Below, one piece after another: positions 54,715 to 64,000 of a DNA stretch of 64,000 nucleotides. The translations under genes were made by a program, and so were the position numbers. The DNA is from an uncultured Succinivibrio sp. GTDB lineage: Bacteria > Pseudomonadota > Gammaproteobacteria > Enterobacterales > Succinivibrionaceae. Below the pieces are notes generated by a model. It was not told the DNA's origin and searched no databases. It worked only from the letters and a program-made list of their open reading frames with translations. Each line of letters begins with the position of its first letter. The first letter of the stretch is position 1. The DNA lies in assembly GCA_934218695.1 (NCBI GenBank), contig CAKQDA010000001.1, positions 1-64,000 on the forward strand, written 5' to 3'.

Positions 54715-56391
54715 ATGCTTGAACAGTTAATTGTAAAAGACTTTGCATTAAGTGATAAAAATATCCTGGATTTTAGCAGTGGCATGACCTGTATTACAGG
54801 TGAAACCGGTGCAGGTAAATCTTTAACCGTAGACGCAATTTCCATGCTTTTAGGTGCAAGAGCAGATTCTGGCTGTGTCAGAACAGGCTCTCAGAAGGCT
54901 GAGCTTGATGCGGTGTTTTCAGTTGAAAATAATGAAGCTGTCAGAGCTTTTTTAAACGAGCGGGATCTTTTATCTGAAGACAATACCTTAATGCTGCGCC
55001 GTGTGATTAGTGCTGACGGAAAATCAAAATCATACATTAACGGCTCTCCATGCACTTTGGCTCTGTTAAAAGAGCTTGGCTCCTATATTGTAGCCATCCA
55101 CGGACAGCATGCCAGCATCAGACTTATAGACAGAAATAATCAGTTGTCTTTAGTTGACAGCTTTGGAAGATTAAAAGACAAGGCTGAAGCTGTTAAAACC
55201 GCTTTTGAAATATACAATAAAAAACGTCAGCACCTTCAGGAACTGGCCGATGAGCAGCTTTCAGGTGCTCAGACCTACAAAACCCTGCGCTATGAACTTG
55301 ATCTTTTAAATAAACTTGATCTGCATGAGGGGGACTATGAACAGATAAGCTCTGATTATGATGCTCTTCAGCATCAGTCCCAGGCTTCAGATGCTGTAGC
55401 ACTAGCTCAGGGCGTGCTCGAGAACGAAGAGCACAACATCATTGATATTATTGCAGCACGTATTGCTGATTTGAGTAAAGTTGCAGTCTTTGCCAAAGAC
55501 AGTATTGATCCTATTGTAGATGATCTGTCTGAAGCCTGTGAACACCTTGATTCTGCCCGTGAAAAGCTCGATGCCCTGACTTTAAAGGCAAATCCTGCAC
55601 TGGTTGAAGAGCTCTCAGACAAGCTCTCAAAATGTCATGAGCTCTCTCGCCGTTTTGAAGTTAAACCAAACGAGCTTTATAAGATTAAAGACAAGCTTGA
55701 AAAGGATCTGGAGCATTTTCTGTCTTTAAAGGAGCAGATTGCCACATTAACTTCAAGTGTGAAAAAGTTAAGAGACGGCTATGAAAAGGAAGCTCTGGAA
55801 CTCTCTTTGTTAAGAGAAAAGGCAGCTTTAAAAATGTCATCTGATGTAACGGAAAAAATCAGAACTCTAGCTATGCCTGACGGTGTCTTTAAGGTTGTTT
55901 TAACCCGCGATGAGACCATAAGACCAAGGGCTACAGGTCGTGACAGTGCACAGTTTCTTTTCTCAGCCAACTTAGGCGAGGAACCAAAGGAACTTGGAGT
56001 CGTGGCCTCAGGTGGTGAATTATCCAGACTTGCTCTTGCAATTGAGGTTTTAACCTCACGCAAAGGTTCAATGCAAACCTTAATCTTTGATGAGGTTGAT
56101 ACCGGTATCTCAGGCCGTACAGCGTCATCTGTAGGAGCTCTGTTGCATCTTTTAGGACAGGATGTTCAGGTAATAACCGTAACTCATCTGCCTCAGGTGG
56201 CAGCTGCAGCTGATCATCAGTTTCTGGTTACAAAATCTCTTAACGGTCAGAACGTGGTGTCAGTTGTTACAGAGCTTGATACAAACGGTCGAGTTGAAGA
56301 AATATCACGAATGATGGGCGGAAATGTGGTTACTGAGGCTACACGTCAGAGTGCTCTGGCCCTTTTAAAACAGGAAGGCGTCAAGGCCTAA
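54715..56391 (+). CDS. recN: DNA repair protein RecN
   Basis: 558 aa, an SMC-like ATPase of double-strand-break repair. Start at ATG 54715 (MLEQLIVKDFALSDKNILDF) with AGGAG 5 bases before; a longer frame from 54685 overlaps nadK and is rejected. Walker A TGETGAGKSLTVDA near 30, a central coiled coil (about 150-340), signature VASGGELSRLALAIE near 435 and Walker B LIFDEVDTGISG near 460. A normal length. In many proteobacteria recN is under LexA; I see no clear SOS box upstream, where nadK lies. Confidence 0.95.
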   Translation: MLEQLIVKDFALSDKNILDFSSGMTCITGETGAGKSLTVDAISMLLGARADSGCVRTGSQKAELDAVFSVENNEAVRAFLNERDLLSEDNTLMLRRVISADGKSKSYINGSPCTLALLKELGSYIVAIHGQHASIRLIDRNNQLSLVDSFGRLKDKAEAVKTAFEIYNKKRQHLQELADEQLSGAQTYKTLRYELDLLNKLDLHEGDYEQISSDYDALQHQSQASDAVALAQGVLENEEHNIIDIIAARIADLSKVAVFAKDSIDPIVDDLSEACEHLDSAREKLDALTLKANPALVEELSDKLSKCHELSRRFEVKPNELYKIKDKLEKDLEHFLSLKEQIATLTSSVKKLRDGYEKEALELSLLREKAALKMSSDVTEKIRTLAMPDGVFKVVLTRDETIRPRATGRDSAQFLFSANLGEEPKELGVVASGGELSRLALAIEVLTSRKGSMQTLIFDEVDTGISGRTASSVGALLHLLGQDVQVITVTHLPQVAAAADHQFLVTKSLNGQNVVSVVTELDTNGRVEEISRMMGGNVVTEATRQSALALLKQEGVKA

Positions 56392-56409
56392 ACTACAGGA
56401 TCGCTCTTT

Positions 56410-56904
56410 GTGAAAAACAACACTGTCTTTGTCAAAGGAAATCTGTCTGTTCATATCCGCTGGGCCAATGTGACAGATGCAAGCAACATCGCACGTCTTG
56501 AGCTTAACGCCTCTCATTATGAGAACAGGGCACAGCCTTTTACGTTTACACATCCTCAGTTTACTGCACTATGGGAGAACCGTTTAAATGATGAAAATTA
56601 TCGGACTGTGCTTGCCTGTGGTGCAAAAAGCCTTTATGGATTTCTTACTTTTAAAAATGAAATAGAGTCGGGTAAAATTCTTGCATTGTACATAGATCCT
56701 CTCTATATGCGGCTCGGTATAGGCAGACTCCTGCTTCAGACTGCTGAACAGATGGTTAGAATGAAGGGCGGATCTTCAATTGAAGTGGATGTGGAAGTGC
56801 TCAATAAAAGGGCAATCAATTTCTACACCTCGTTACAATTTTCAAAAGTAAGTGTAAAATTAGACCACTTAATTGTTATGCGAAAGGAGTTTTATAATGC
56901 TTAA
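56410..56904 (+). CDS. GNAT-family N-acetyltransferase
   Basis: 164 aa from the GTG at 56410. GNAT pattern: IRWANVTDASNIARLELNAS near 15-35, then KILALYIDPLYMRLGIGRLL with the acetyl-CoA loop R-L-G-I-G-R near 95-110. VDVEVLNKRAINFYTSLQFS follows. The substrate is unknown; the form is close to RimI/YjaB-like enzymes. It ends 8 bases inside dapB. The start codon is uncertain, since only a weak AGGA lies upstream. Confidence 0.8.
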   Translation: MKNNTVFVKGNLSVHIRWANVTDASNIARLELNASHYENRAQPFTFTHPQFTALWENRLNDENYRTVLACGAKSLYGFLTFKNEIESGKILALYIDPLYMRLGIGRLLLQTAEQMVRMKGGSSIEVDVEVLNKRAINFYTSLQFSKVSVKLDHLIVMRKEFYNA

Positions 56905-57673
56905 GGTTGGTATTGTAGGTTTAGGCGGACGCATGGGACACGCTCTGTGGGAATGCTGTTTGGGTCTCGATGGCGCAAAGGTTGTCTGCGGCATCGACAA
57001 GAGCACCGATACACTGCCTTCAGGCTGCAATGTTGAAGTTGTAGTTGAGCCTTCAAAACTGTCAGCAGCTCCTGATATGTTTATCGATTTCTCTCGTCCT
57101 GAGTGCTCATTAAATGTCCTTGAATATGCAAAGCAGCACAACTGCAGGGTTATTCTGGGTACTACAGGTTTTGATTACGAGCAGCGCGATAAGATCAAGG
57201 AGTATTCAAAGAATATTCCAATCGTTTTTGCCGCCAACTTCTCTGTAGGTGTAAATGTTTTATTAAATCTCGTTAAAAAGACTGCGCAGATCATGGCAGA
57301 CGCTGATATTGAGATTGTTGAAGCCCATCACCGCTATAAGGTTGACAGTCCTTCAGGTACTGCACTTGCAATCGGTGAAGCTGCAGCTGAAGGTCGTCAT
57401 GTTAATTTAAAGGATGTAATGGTTGCAGGCAGAAACGGAATTACCGGCGAGCGCATCTATGGTTCAATCGGTTTCTCTTCAATCCGTGGTGGTGATATCG
57501 TAGGTGAGCATACAGCAATGTTCTGCTCAGAGGGAGAACGTGTCGAGTTAAGCCATATTGCAACCTCACGTCAGACATTTGCCCGTGGTGCTTTCAGAGC
57601 TGCACTGTGGCTTGAGAACAAAAATCCTGGTTTATATGATATGAATGAGGTTTTAGGTCTTAACAGGGCTTAA
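56897..57673 (+). CDS. dapB: 4-hydroxy-tetrahydrodipicolinate reductase
   Basis: 258 aa, lysine and meso-diaminopimelate synthesis. Start at ATG 56897 (MLKVGIVGLGGRMGHALWEC) with AAAGGAG 7 bases before; a frame from 56873 is rejected. NAD(P)H motif GLGGRMG at 8-14, then the catalytic EAHHRYKVDSPSGTALAIGE near 150, GFSSIRGGDIVGEHTAMF near 200. E. coli DapB is 273 aa. Strong terminator after. Confidence 0.96.
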   Translation: MLKVGIVGLGGRMGHALWECCLGLDGAKVVCGIDKSTDTLPSGCNVEVVVEPSKLSAAPDMFIDFSRPECSLNVLEYAKQHNCRVILGTTGFDYEQRDKIKEYSKNIPIVFAANFSVGVNVLLNLVKKTAQIMADADIEIVEAHHRYKVDSPSGTALAIGEAAAEGRHVNLKDVMVAGRNGITGERIYGSIGFSSIRGGDIVGEHTAMFCSEGERVELSHIATSRQTFARGAFRAALWLENKNPGLYDMNEVLGLNRA

Positions 57674-57690
57674 TCTTTAATCAGTAAACA

Positions 57691-57726
57691 AAAAGGCCAG
57701 AACTGTGCTGTCAGTTCTGGCTTTTG
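57691..57726. terminator. bidirectional terminator between dapB and the SDR gene
   Basis: AAAAG-G-CCAGAACTG pairs with CAGTTCTGG-CTTTT around TGCTGT; T-rich on both strands. Confidence 0.85.
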
Positions 57727-57738
57727 CTTTTCAGGAAT

Positions 57739-58494
57739 TTACATCAGGGATGCTAAAATTCCTCCATCAGCAGGGATCTCAGTTCCTGTTACAAAATCAG
57801 ATAGTGATGAGGCAAGGAACAGAGCCACCTTTGCCACATCCTCAGGTGTGCCGATCCTGCCTGCAGGAGTTCTTGAAATCAGTCTGTTGTTAAGCTCCTT
57901 GTTATTGAGCATGGACTTGGTCATATCTGTCCTGATGTAGCCCGGAGCTATGGCATTTGACTGAATATTGTATTTTGCCCACTCTACAGCCTGTGTCCTT
58001 GTCAGCATTCTGATTGCAGCCTTTGATGCACTGTAGGCAGCCATACCAGGACTTGTTACATTAGCAAGAATGGAAGCCAGGTTTACGATCTTGCCTCCAC
58101 CGTTCTCTTTCATCATAGGAAAGCATTTCTGAGATAAATTCAGGGCAGCCGTAAGGTTGGTATCAAGAACCTTATCCCAGAGAGCAATATCAGTAGTTTC
58201 AATGGAATTAGATGTGGCAATACCTGCTGCGTTTACGAGAATATCAACTGAAATACCGTCAGCCTTAAAACGTTTGAAGACCTCTTCTACTGCTGTATTA
58301 GAGGTAATATCACAGGGAACAGCAAATACATCCTTACCTGTAGGATCGAGTTCCTTTGCGGTTGCAGATAGTTTATCTGCACTCCTTGCCATGATATAGA
58401 TCTTAGCTCCATTCTTATTTAAGATCCTAGCTATCTCTTTTCCTATACCCTGACTTGCACCTGTCACAAGTGCTGTTTTGCCTTCAAGTAACAT
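57739..58494 (-). CDS. short-chain dehydrogenase/reductase (FabG-like)
   Basis: 251 aa. Rossmann motif ALVTGASQGIGKEIARIL at 8-25, LVNAAGIATSN near 87, catalytic Ser near 140, YSASKAAIRMLTRT with Tyr and Lys near 154-158, and IAPGYIRTDMT near 185. The C-terminus FVTGTEIPADGG is as in 3-oxoacyl-ACP reductases and other gluconate or ketone reductases. It is not in a fatty-acid operon, so the substrate is undefined. Single gene with its own promoter region. Confidence 0.88.
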   Translation of the reverse strand: MLLEGKTALVTGASQGIGKEIARILNKNGAKIYIMARSADKLSATAKELDPTGKDVFAVPCDITSNTAVEEVFKRFKADGISVDILVNAAGIATSNSIETTDIALWDKVLDTNLTAALNLSQKCFPMMKENGGGKIVNLASILANVTSPGMAAYSASKAAIRMLTRTQAVEWAKYNIQSNAIAPGYIRTDMTKSMLNNKELNNRLISRTPAGRIGTPEDVAKVALFLASSLSDFVTGTEIPADGGILASLM

Positions 58495-58693
58495 AATCTG
58501 CTCCTTATTTTATTGTTATGTCTTAAGTTTAGGTCAGAATTTTTTTATTTAAAGGCAGGAGTAAAAGTGAATACCAATTTTGTTAGCTGTAACATGGTTT
58601 TGATTTGAATGTAATTTTTTTAATTAAAATGCTGTTCAGAAAGGTAAATTTGAGCATGAGTAGAATTCAACTTTATTGTGTAATTTTTAAAAT

Positions 58694-58726
58694 AAAAAAG
58701 CCCCGGAAGGATAGGTTCCGGGGCAT
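58694..58726 (-). terminator. gdhA terminator
   Basis: Perfect 9-bp stem GCCCCGGAA / TTCCGGGGC; on the minus strand followed by six T. Confidence 0.88.
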
Positions 58727-58759
58727 TATTGAACTTAATTATTTAGAGGAGTAAATCTA

Positions 58760-60112
<1,353 letters not shown>

Positions 60113-60542
60113 TTAATGTCTCCTGTTTACCTGTTGATAAAATTGTTTACCGGCAGTTATAACCGGTAGAAAATACTATGTTTTAATTTGTTGAAGTCAA
60201 ATTTACAATTCTTAATTTTAGCTTGCAATAGCAAATCGAATATTCACATAAATGGTGCAGATCTGACTTAAAACAGTGCACAGCGTTAGTGAATGTTCTG
60301 AAAACAATATGTAACCTATTATGAGATAAGAAAAAAATTTTGTGATGACAGTAAAGCTCTGATGTAATTTTTAAGGGCATTTTTAAAATTTAGGTTTAGC
60401 AAAATGAATTAAGATCAATTAGTTAGGAAAATTTGCTGAAATTGAGAACTGTGTATCTGTTTAGTGCACTAAATAAGATTGTTTAATCTTAATATTTCTT
60501 AATTTCACTTAAACAGTGCATTACTTAAGTCAGGAAATGAAA
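60113..60542. other. promoter region of gdhA
   Basis: About 430 bases, AT-rich, no gene seen. It contains the perfect palindrome TTTAGTGCACTAAA (60460-60473) and two more half-similar blocks, AACAGTGCAC near 60272 and AACAGTGCAT near 60514. It probably holds nitrogen-responsive control sites of gdhA, though no exact NtrC box was found. Confidence 0.4.
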
Positions 60543-60572
60543 TAAAAAAAGCCTCCTATTTGTATAGGAGGC
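60543..60572 (-). terminator. gltBD terminator
   Basis: Stem GCCTCCTAT / ATAGGAGGC around TTGT; on the minus strand followed by seven T. Confidence 0.88.
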
Positions 60573-60599
60573 AACTACCAACAGGCAAATGTTTAGTGA

Positions 60600-62051
60600 C
60601 TAGTTTCCTTTTAGGAAACAGTCAACTGCTGCAGCACACTGTCTACCTTCTGCGATTGCGTAGACAACCAGTGACTGGCCCTTTCTGCCGTCACCTGCTG
60701 CGAATACTTTCTTGTTTGAGGTCTGATAGGCATTTTTACCTTCAACCTCAGCCCTGATATTTCCGCGTTTGTCTGTATCAAGAGCAAACTCTTTAATTAA
60801 GGCTGAAGAAGGATGTGAGTAACCCATTGCAATCAGGACCACATCAGCTTTGATCCTGCTTTCAGTGCCCTTTACTCCCTCAAAGTGACGGCCTTCACCC
60901 CACTTTACCTTTTCGGTTACAACAGCTTCAAGTCTGTCCTTGCCCTCAAAGGCTGTGGTGTTGGTGGAGAACAGTCTTGTGCATCCTTCCTCATGTGAAG
61001 TTGAGGTGCGCTTAATCTTTCTCCAGTCAGGCCATGCCATGGTCAAATCAACACTCTCTGGCAACTCGTCATGGTAATCAAGCTGTGTGACTGAAGCCGC
61101 TCCCTTACGGATTGAAACACCTATACAGTCAGATGCTGTTTCACCACCACCGATTACTACAACGTTTTTGCCGCGAACATCAATAGGATTCTCGCAGTCA
61201 CCGTTATTCTCACGGTTCTGGGCAATCAGGAAGTCAAGTGCAAAATAAATGCCCTTAAGTTCACGTCCTGGCAGTCTCAGATCGCGGGGAGCCTCTGAGC
61301 CTGGAGCGAGCACTACTGCATCATAGTTATCGAGCAGTTCCTGTCCACGAACTTCATTTAATGAGTCGTTGTGAACACCGTGTTCAAGATCTTTTATGGC
61401 ACCTACGATTGTTGATGTCTTAAAGGTGATGCCTTCCTGCTCCAACTGAGAAATTCTTCTGTCAAGGATCTCCTTTGGCAGTTTGAAATCAGGAATACCA
61501 TAGCGTAAAAGACCGCCAATCTTGTTCATTTTTTCAAGCACGGTTACTGTGTGACCGAAGCGGTTTAACTGCTGAGCTGCAGCCAAAGCTGCAGGACCTG
61601 AACCTACAACACAGACCTTTTTGCCTGAACGTTTTTCTGTGATAACAGGTTTTACAAGTCCGTGCTCAAAAGCGTATTCGGCAATTTTTCTTTCAACAGA
61701 CTTGATTCCTACAGCCTTACGGTGAATGCCAAGAGTACATCCTTCCTCACACAGAGCAGGGCAGATACGGCCAGTGATCTCCGGGAAGTTGTTTGTAGCT
61801 GACAAAACATTGTAGGCTTTACCCATTTCCTCTTCTGACACAAACTCGTTAAAGTCTGGTGAATCATTATGCAGAGGGCACTCATGCATACAGAATGGAA
61901 TACCGCAGTCCATGCAGCGACCTGCCTGAATCTTAGCCTGTTCATCTGTTAAGGTTCCGTAGATTTCGCAGAAGCTCTTTACACGCTCTTTTACATCAGC
62001 ATGAGGCTGTTCGATACGCTCAAATTCAATAAATCCTCTTAAAAAGCCCAT
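60600..62051 (-). CDS. gltD: glutamate synthase, small subunit
   Basis: 483 aa, the NADPH-dependent beta subunit of GOGAT. N-terminal Cys clusters for Fe-S centres (CMDCGIPFCMHECPL near 48-62 and ICPALCEEGCTLG near 98). FAD-binding motif VCVVGSGPAALAAAQQLN near 150, NADPH-binding VVVIGGGETASDC near 290, and a C-terminal FAD segment VFAAGDGRKGQSLVVYAI near 450. It starts one base after the gltB stop, so both subunits are made from one transcript. Confidence 0.96.
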   Translation of the reverse strand: MGFLRGFIEFERIEQPHADVKERVKSFCEIYGTLTDEQAKIQAGRCMDCGIPFCMHECPLHNDSPDFNEFVSEEEMGKAYNVLSATNNFPEITGRICPALCEEGCTLGIHRKAVGIKSVERKIAEYAFEHGLVKPVITEKRSGKKVCVVGSGPAALAAAQQLNRFGHTVTVLEKMNKIGGLLRYGIPDFKLPKEILDRRISQLEQEGITFKTSTIVGAIKDLEHGVHNDSLNEVRGQELLDNYDAVVLAPGSEAPRDLRLPGRELKGIYFALDFLIAQNRENNGDCENPIDVRGKNVVVIGGGETASDCIGVSIRKGAASVTQLDYHDELPESVDLTMAWPDWRKIKRTSTSHEEGCTRLFSTNTTAFEGKDRLEAVVTEKVKWGEGRHFEGVKGTESRIKADVVLIAMGYSHPSSALIKEFALDTDKRGNIRAEVEGKNAYQTSNKKVFAAGDGRKGQSLVVYAIAEGRQCAAAVDCFLKGN

Positions 62052-62052
62052 C

Positions 62053-64000
62053 TTAGTGTGCCTCCTTCATTGCGTTTAATGCGTTGAAGTATTCAACAGG
62101 GAATACTTTGACGAAATGCTGTAACTCAACATCGAAGTTCTCTAAGATCTTTTTGGCCACCTTACTTGATGTCATATTGAGGTGACGTGTCAGTAAAGTT
62201 CTTAAAACCTCTTCGTCTGATTTTCCCTGATGCAGAGGAACTGCAGGATCAGCCTTTACAGCCTTTACCACGTTGCTTATCTGGAATGAGCCTTTTGCCA
62301 TACGTGATCTGAAGGTACCGTCCCTGTCGTAAACATAGGCCATACCACCTGACATACCGGCAGCAAAGTTTCTGCCTGTTGTTCCGAGCACTACGACGGT
62401 TCCGCCTGTCATATACTCACAGCCGTGATCTCCACAGCCTTCGGTTACAGCATCGGCACCTGAGTTTCTTACAGCAAAACGTTCGCCGCAGACACCACTG
62501 AAGTAGGCCTCACCAGAGGTTGCACCGTAAAGACAGGTGTTACCGCCAATGATATTCTGCTGAGGATCGCCGTCAAAGGCAGCACTCTCATGAACAGCGA
62601 TGATACCGCCTGACATACCCTTGCCGACATAGTCGTTGGCAAGACCTGACAGATTCAGGGTGACACCCTTTTCAAGGAAGGCGCCGAATGACTGTCCTGC
62701 AGTACCACTAAGATTGAAGGTAATGAAGTTGTCTGGCAGTTTCTTCTTCAATGAGGCAATGAGACCTGAGGTATAGGTTCCTACTGAACGGTTTACGTTA
62801 ACAACCGGAGTATCGATTGTAACAGGACTGTTATCCTTGACAGCCTTTAGAACCTGAGCTTCAAACTTCTTGTCCAGTGCCTTGTCAATCTCATGCTGCT
62901 GAGAGATTGCATGATGTGCAATTTCATCGGCAAAAGCAGGATCCTTAAAGAAAATTCTCTCAAAGCTTAAGTTTCTTGCCTTGGCAAATTCACTGTCTGA
63001 TACCTTGGTCAGAAGTTCAGCATGACCGATTAAATCCTCAAACTTCCTAAAGCCGAGCTCTGCCATGATCTCACGTACTTCACGGGCAACATAGTGGAAG
63101 TAGTTTTCAAGCTGCTCTGGTGTACCGATAAACTGCTTACGAAGTTCAGGATCCTGTGTTGCAATACCGGTAGGGCAGGTGTTCTTCTGGCACTTTCTCA
63201 TGATGGTGCAACCCATACATACAAGAGGTGCAGTACCAAAACCGAACTCATCAGCACCTAAAAGTGCGCCGATAATTACGTCACGGCCTGTCTTAATCTG
63301 TCCGTCAACCTGCAGTGTTACACGTGAACGAAGCTTGTTCATTACCAGAGTCTGCTGTACGTCAGCAAGACCGATTTCCCAGGCAGAACCTGCATGCTTT
63401 ACAGATGAGGCTGGAGCCGCACCAGTACCGCCGTCATGACCTGAAATCACAATATGGTCAGCCTTACACTTGGCCACACCGGCTGCAACCGTACCGATAC
63501 CAACTTCTGATACAAGCTTTACTGAAATATCAGCTCTGGTATTGGCAAGTTTCAGATCAAAGATCAGCTGAGCCAGATCTTCAATTGAGTAGATATCGTG
63601 GTGTGGTGGAGGAGAAATCAGACCGATACCTGGCAGTGAGTGACGCAGTTTACCAATGTACTTTGAAACCTTGTGACCTGGTAACTGACCTCCTTCACCT
63701 GGTTTTGCGCCCTGAGCCAACTTAATCTGAATCAGATCAGCTGTGGACAGATAATCTGTTGTTACACCAAAACGTCCTGATGCCACCTGTTTGGTGCGTG
63801 AGCGCAATGAATCTCCCTTGTGCAGAGGAATGTCAACTACAACGTCATCACCCAGGATAGCCTTGGTTGAGGTTTCACTGTCAATGATACCGTCACGGCG
63901 AGGATCTTCACCGCCTTCACCTGAGTTTGACATTGCACCAAGTCTGTTCATGGCAATTGCCATGGTGGTGTGAGCTTCAGTTGAAATAGCACCCATAGAC
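62053..64000 (-). CDS. gltB: glutamate synthase, large subunit (C-terminal part, runs off the window)
   Basis: About 649 codons, the C-terminal 40-45 percent of a subunit usually near 1480 aa; the N-terminal glutaminase domain lies beyond the window. Visible are the FMN-binding synthase domain (LGAMSNSGEGGEDPRRDG, GTGAAPASSVKHAG) and the three Cys of the 3Fe-4S cluster (CTIMRKCQKNTCPTGIATQ). The right-handed beta-helix domain with Gly-rich repeats (GKGMSGGIIAVHES, GNTCLYGATSGEAYFSG, AAGMSGGMAYVYD) closes the protein. It works with gltD to make two glutamates from glutamine and 2-oxoglutarate. Confidence 0.95.
   Translation of the reverse strand, partial: SMGAISTEAHTTMAIAMNRLGAMSNSGEGGEDPRRDGIIDSETSTKAILGDDVVVDIPLHKGDSLRSRTKQVASGRFGVTTDYLSTADLIQIKLAQGAKPGEGGQLPGHKVSKYIGKLRHSLPGIGLISPPPHHDIYSIEDLAQLIFDLKLANTRADISVKLVSEVGIGTVAAGVAKCKADHIVISGHDGGTGAAPASSVKHAGSAWEIGLADVQQTLVMNKLRSRVTLQVDGQIKTGRDVIIGALLGADEFGFGTAPLVCMGCTIMRKCQKNTCPTGIATQDPELRKQFIGTPEQLENYFHYVAREVREIMAELGFRKFEDLIGHAELLTKVSDSEFAKARNLSFERIFFKDPAFADEIAHHAISQQHEIDKALDKKFEAQVLKAVKDNSPVTIDTPVVNVNRSVGTYTSGLIASLKKKLPDNFITFNLSGTAGQSFGAFLEKGVTLNLSGLANDYVGKGMSGGIIAVHESAAFDGDPQQNIIGGNTCLYGATSGEAYFSGVCGERFAVRNSGADAVTEGCGDHGCEYMTGGTVVVLGTTGRNFAAGMSGGMAYVYDRDGTFRSRMAKGSFQISNVVKAVKADPAVPLHQGKSDEEVLRTLLTRHLNMTSSKVAKKILENFDVELQHFVKVFPVEYFNALNAMKEAH

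Noticed and set aside
56873..56896. N-terminal extension of dapB
   Set aside because: The ATG at 56897 follows AAAGGAG and starts directly with the NAD(P)H-binding strand.

Overview
This window is a chromosomal segment of a gammaproteobacterium. Gene order supports this: greA-yhbY-rlmE-ftsH-folP-glmM-secG, rimP-nusA-infB-rbfA, grpE-dnaK-dnaJ next to bamE, nadK-recN and zapA-fau all sit as in Enterobacterales, Vibrionales and Aeromonadales. The AT-rich sequence, the anaerobe-like gene set and the decayed AAA-ATPase/PD-(D/E)XK genes fit the Aeromonadales family Succinivibrionaceae; that family placement is an inference. No rRNA, tRNA, insertion sequence or prophage was seen.

Layout. 1-1.1 kb: end of a broken AAA-ATPase-like gene and a small unknown gene. 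1.3-10.7 kb: ydiJ-type dehydrogenase, a methyltransferase-like membrane protein, and two complete ilvIH (acetolactate synthase) copies separated by a TPR/SUFU gene. 10.7-21.3 kb, mostly minus strand: rmuC, a lipoprotein, a chemotaxis receptor, two DUF805 proteins, ppk, a putative lipoprotein, bamE. 21.4-33.5 kb: grpE-dnaK-dnaJ with two near-consensus sigma-32 promoters, greA with an attenuator-like leader, yhbY, rlmE, ftsH, a degenerate folP-like gene, glmM, secG, fau, zapA.

33.8-42.8 kb: a complete type II-B CRISPR-Cas locus (cas9-cas1-cas2-cas4, a predicted tracrRNA on the minus strand, and an array of 38 repeats). cas9 is split by one frameshift just before its PAM-interacting C-terminal region; all nuclease residues are intact. 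The array decays at its right end, yet the crRNA strand must be the minus strand, so transcription would run from the old end to the new end. Each repeat carries a perfect TATAAT on the crRNA strand placed to start transcription at the first base of each spacer. Together these suggest an array driven by repeat-internal promoters, as known in some type II-C systems. This is the most interesting part of the window.

43-52.5 kb: rluB, an orphan HipA-like kinase, a TerC/CBS/CorC membrane protein, then rimP-nusA-infB-rbfA behind a structured leader. 52.7-53.6 kb: a second AAA-ATPase-like pseudogene. 53.8-64 kb: nadK, recN, a GNAT acetyltransferase, dapB, an SDR oxidoreductase, gdhA, gltD and the C-terminal part of gltB, so both the GDH and the GOGAT routes of ammonium assimilation are encoded side by side.
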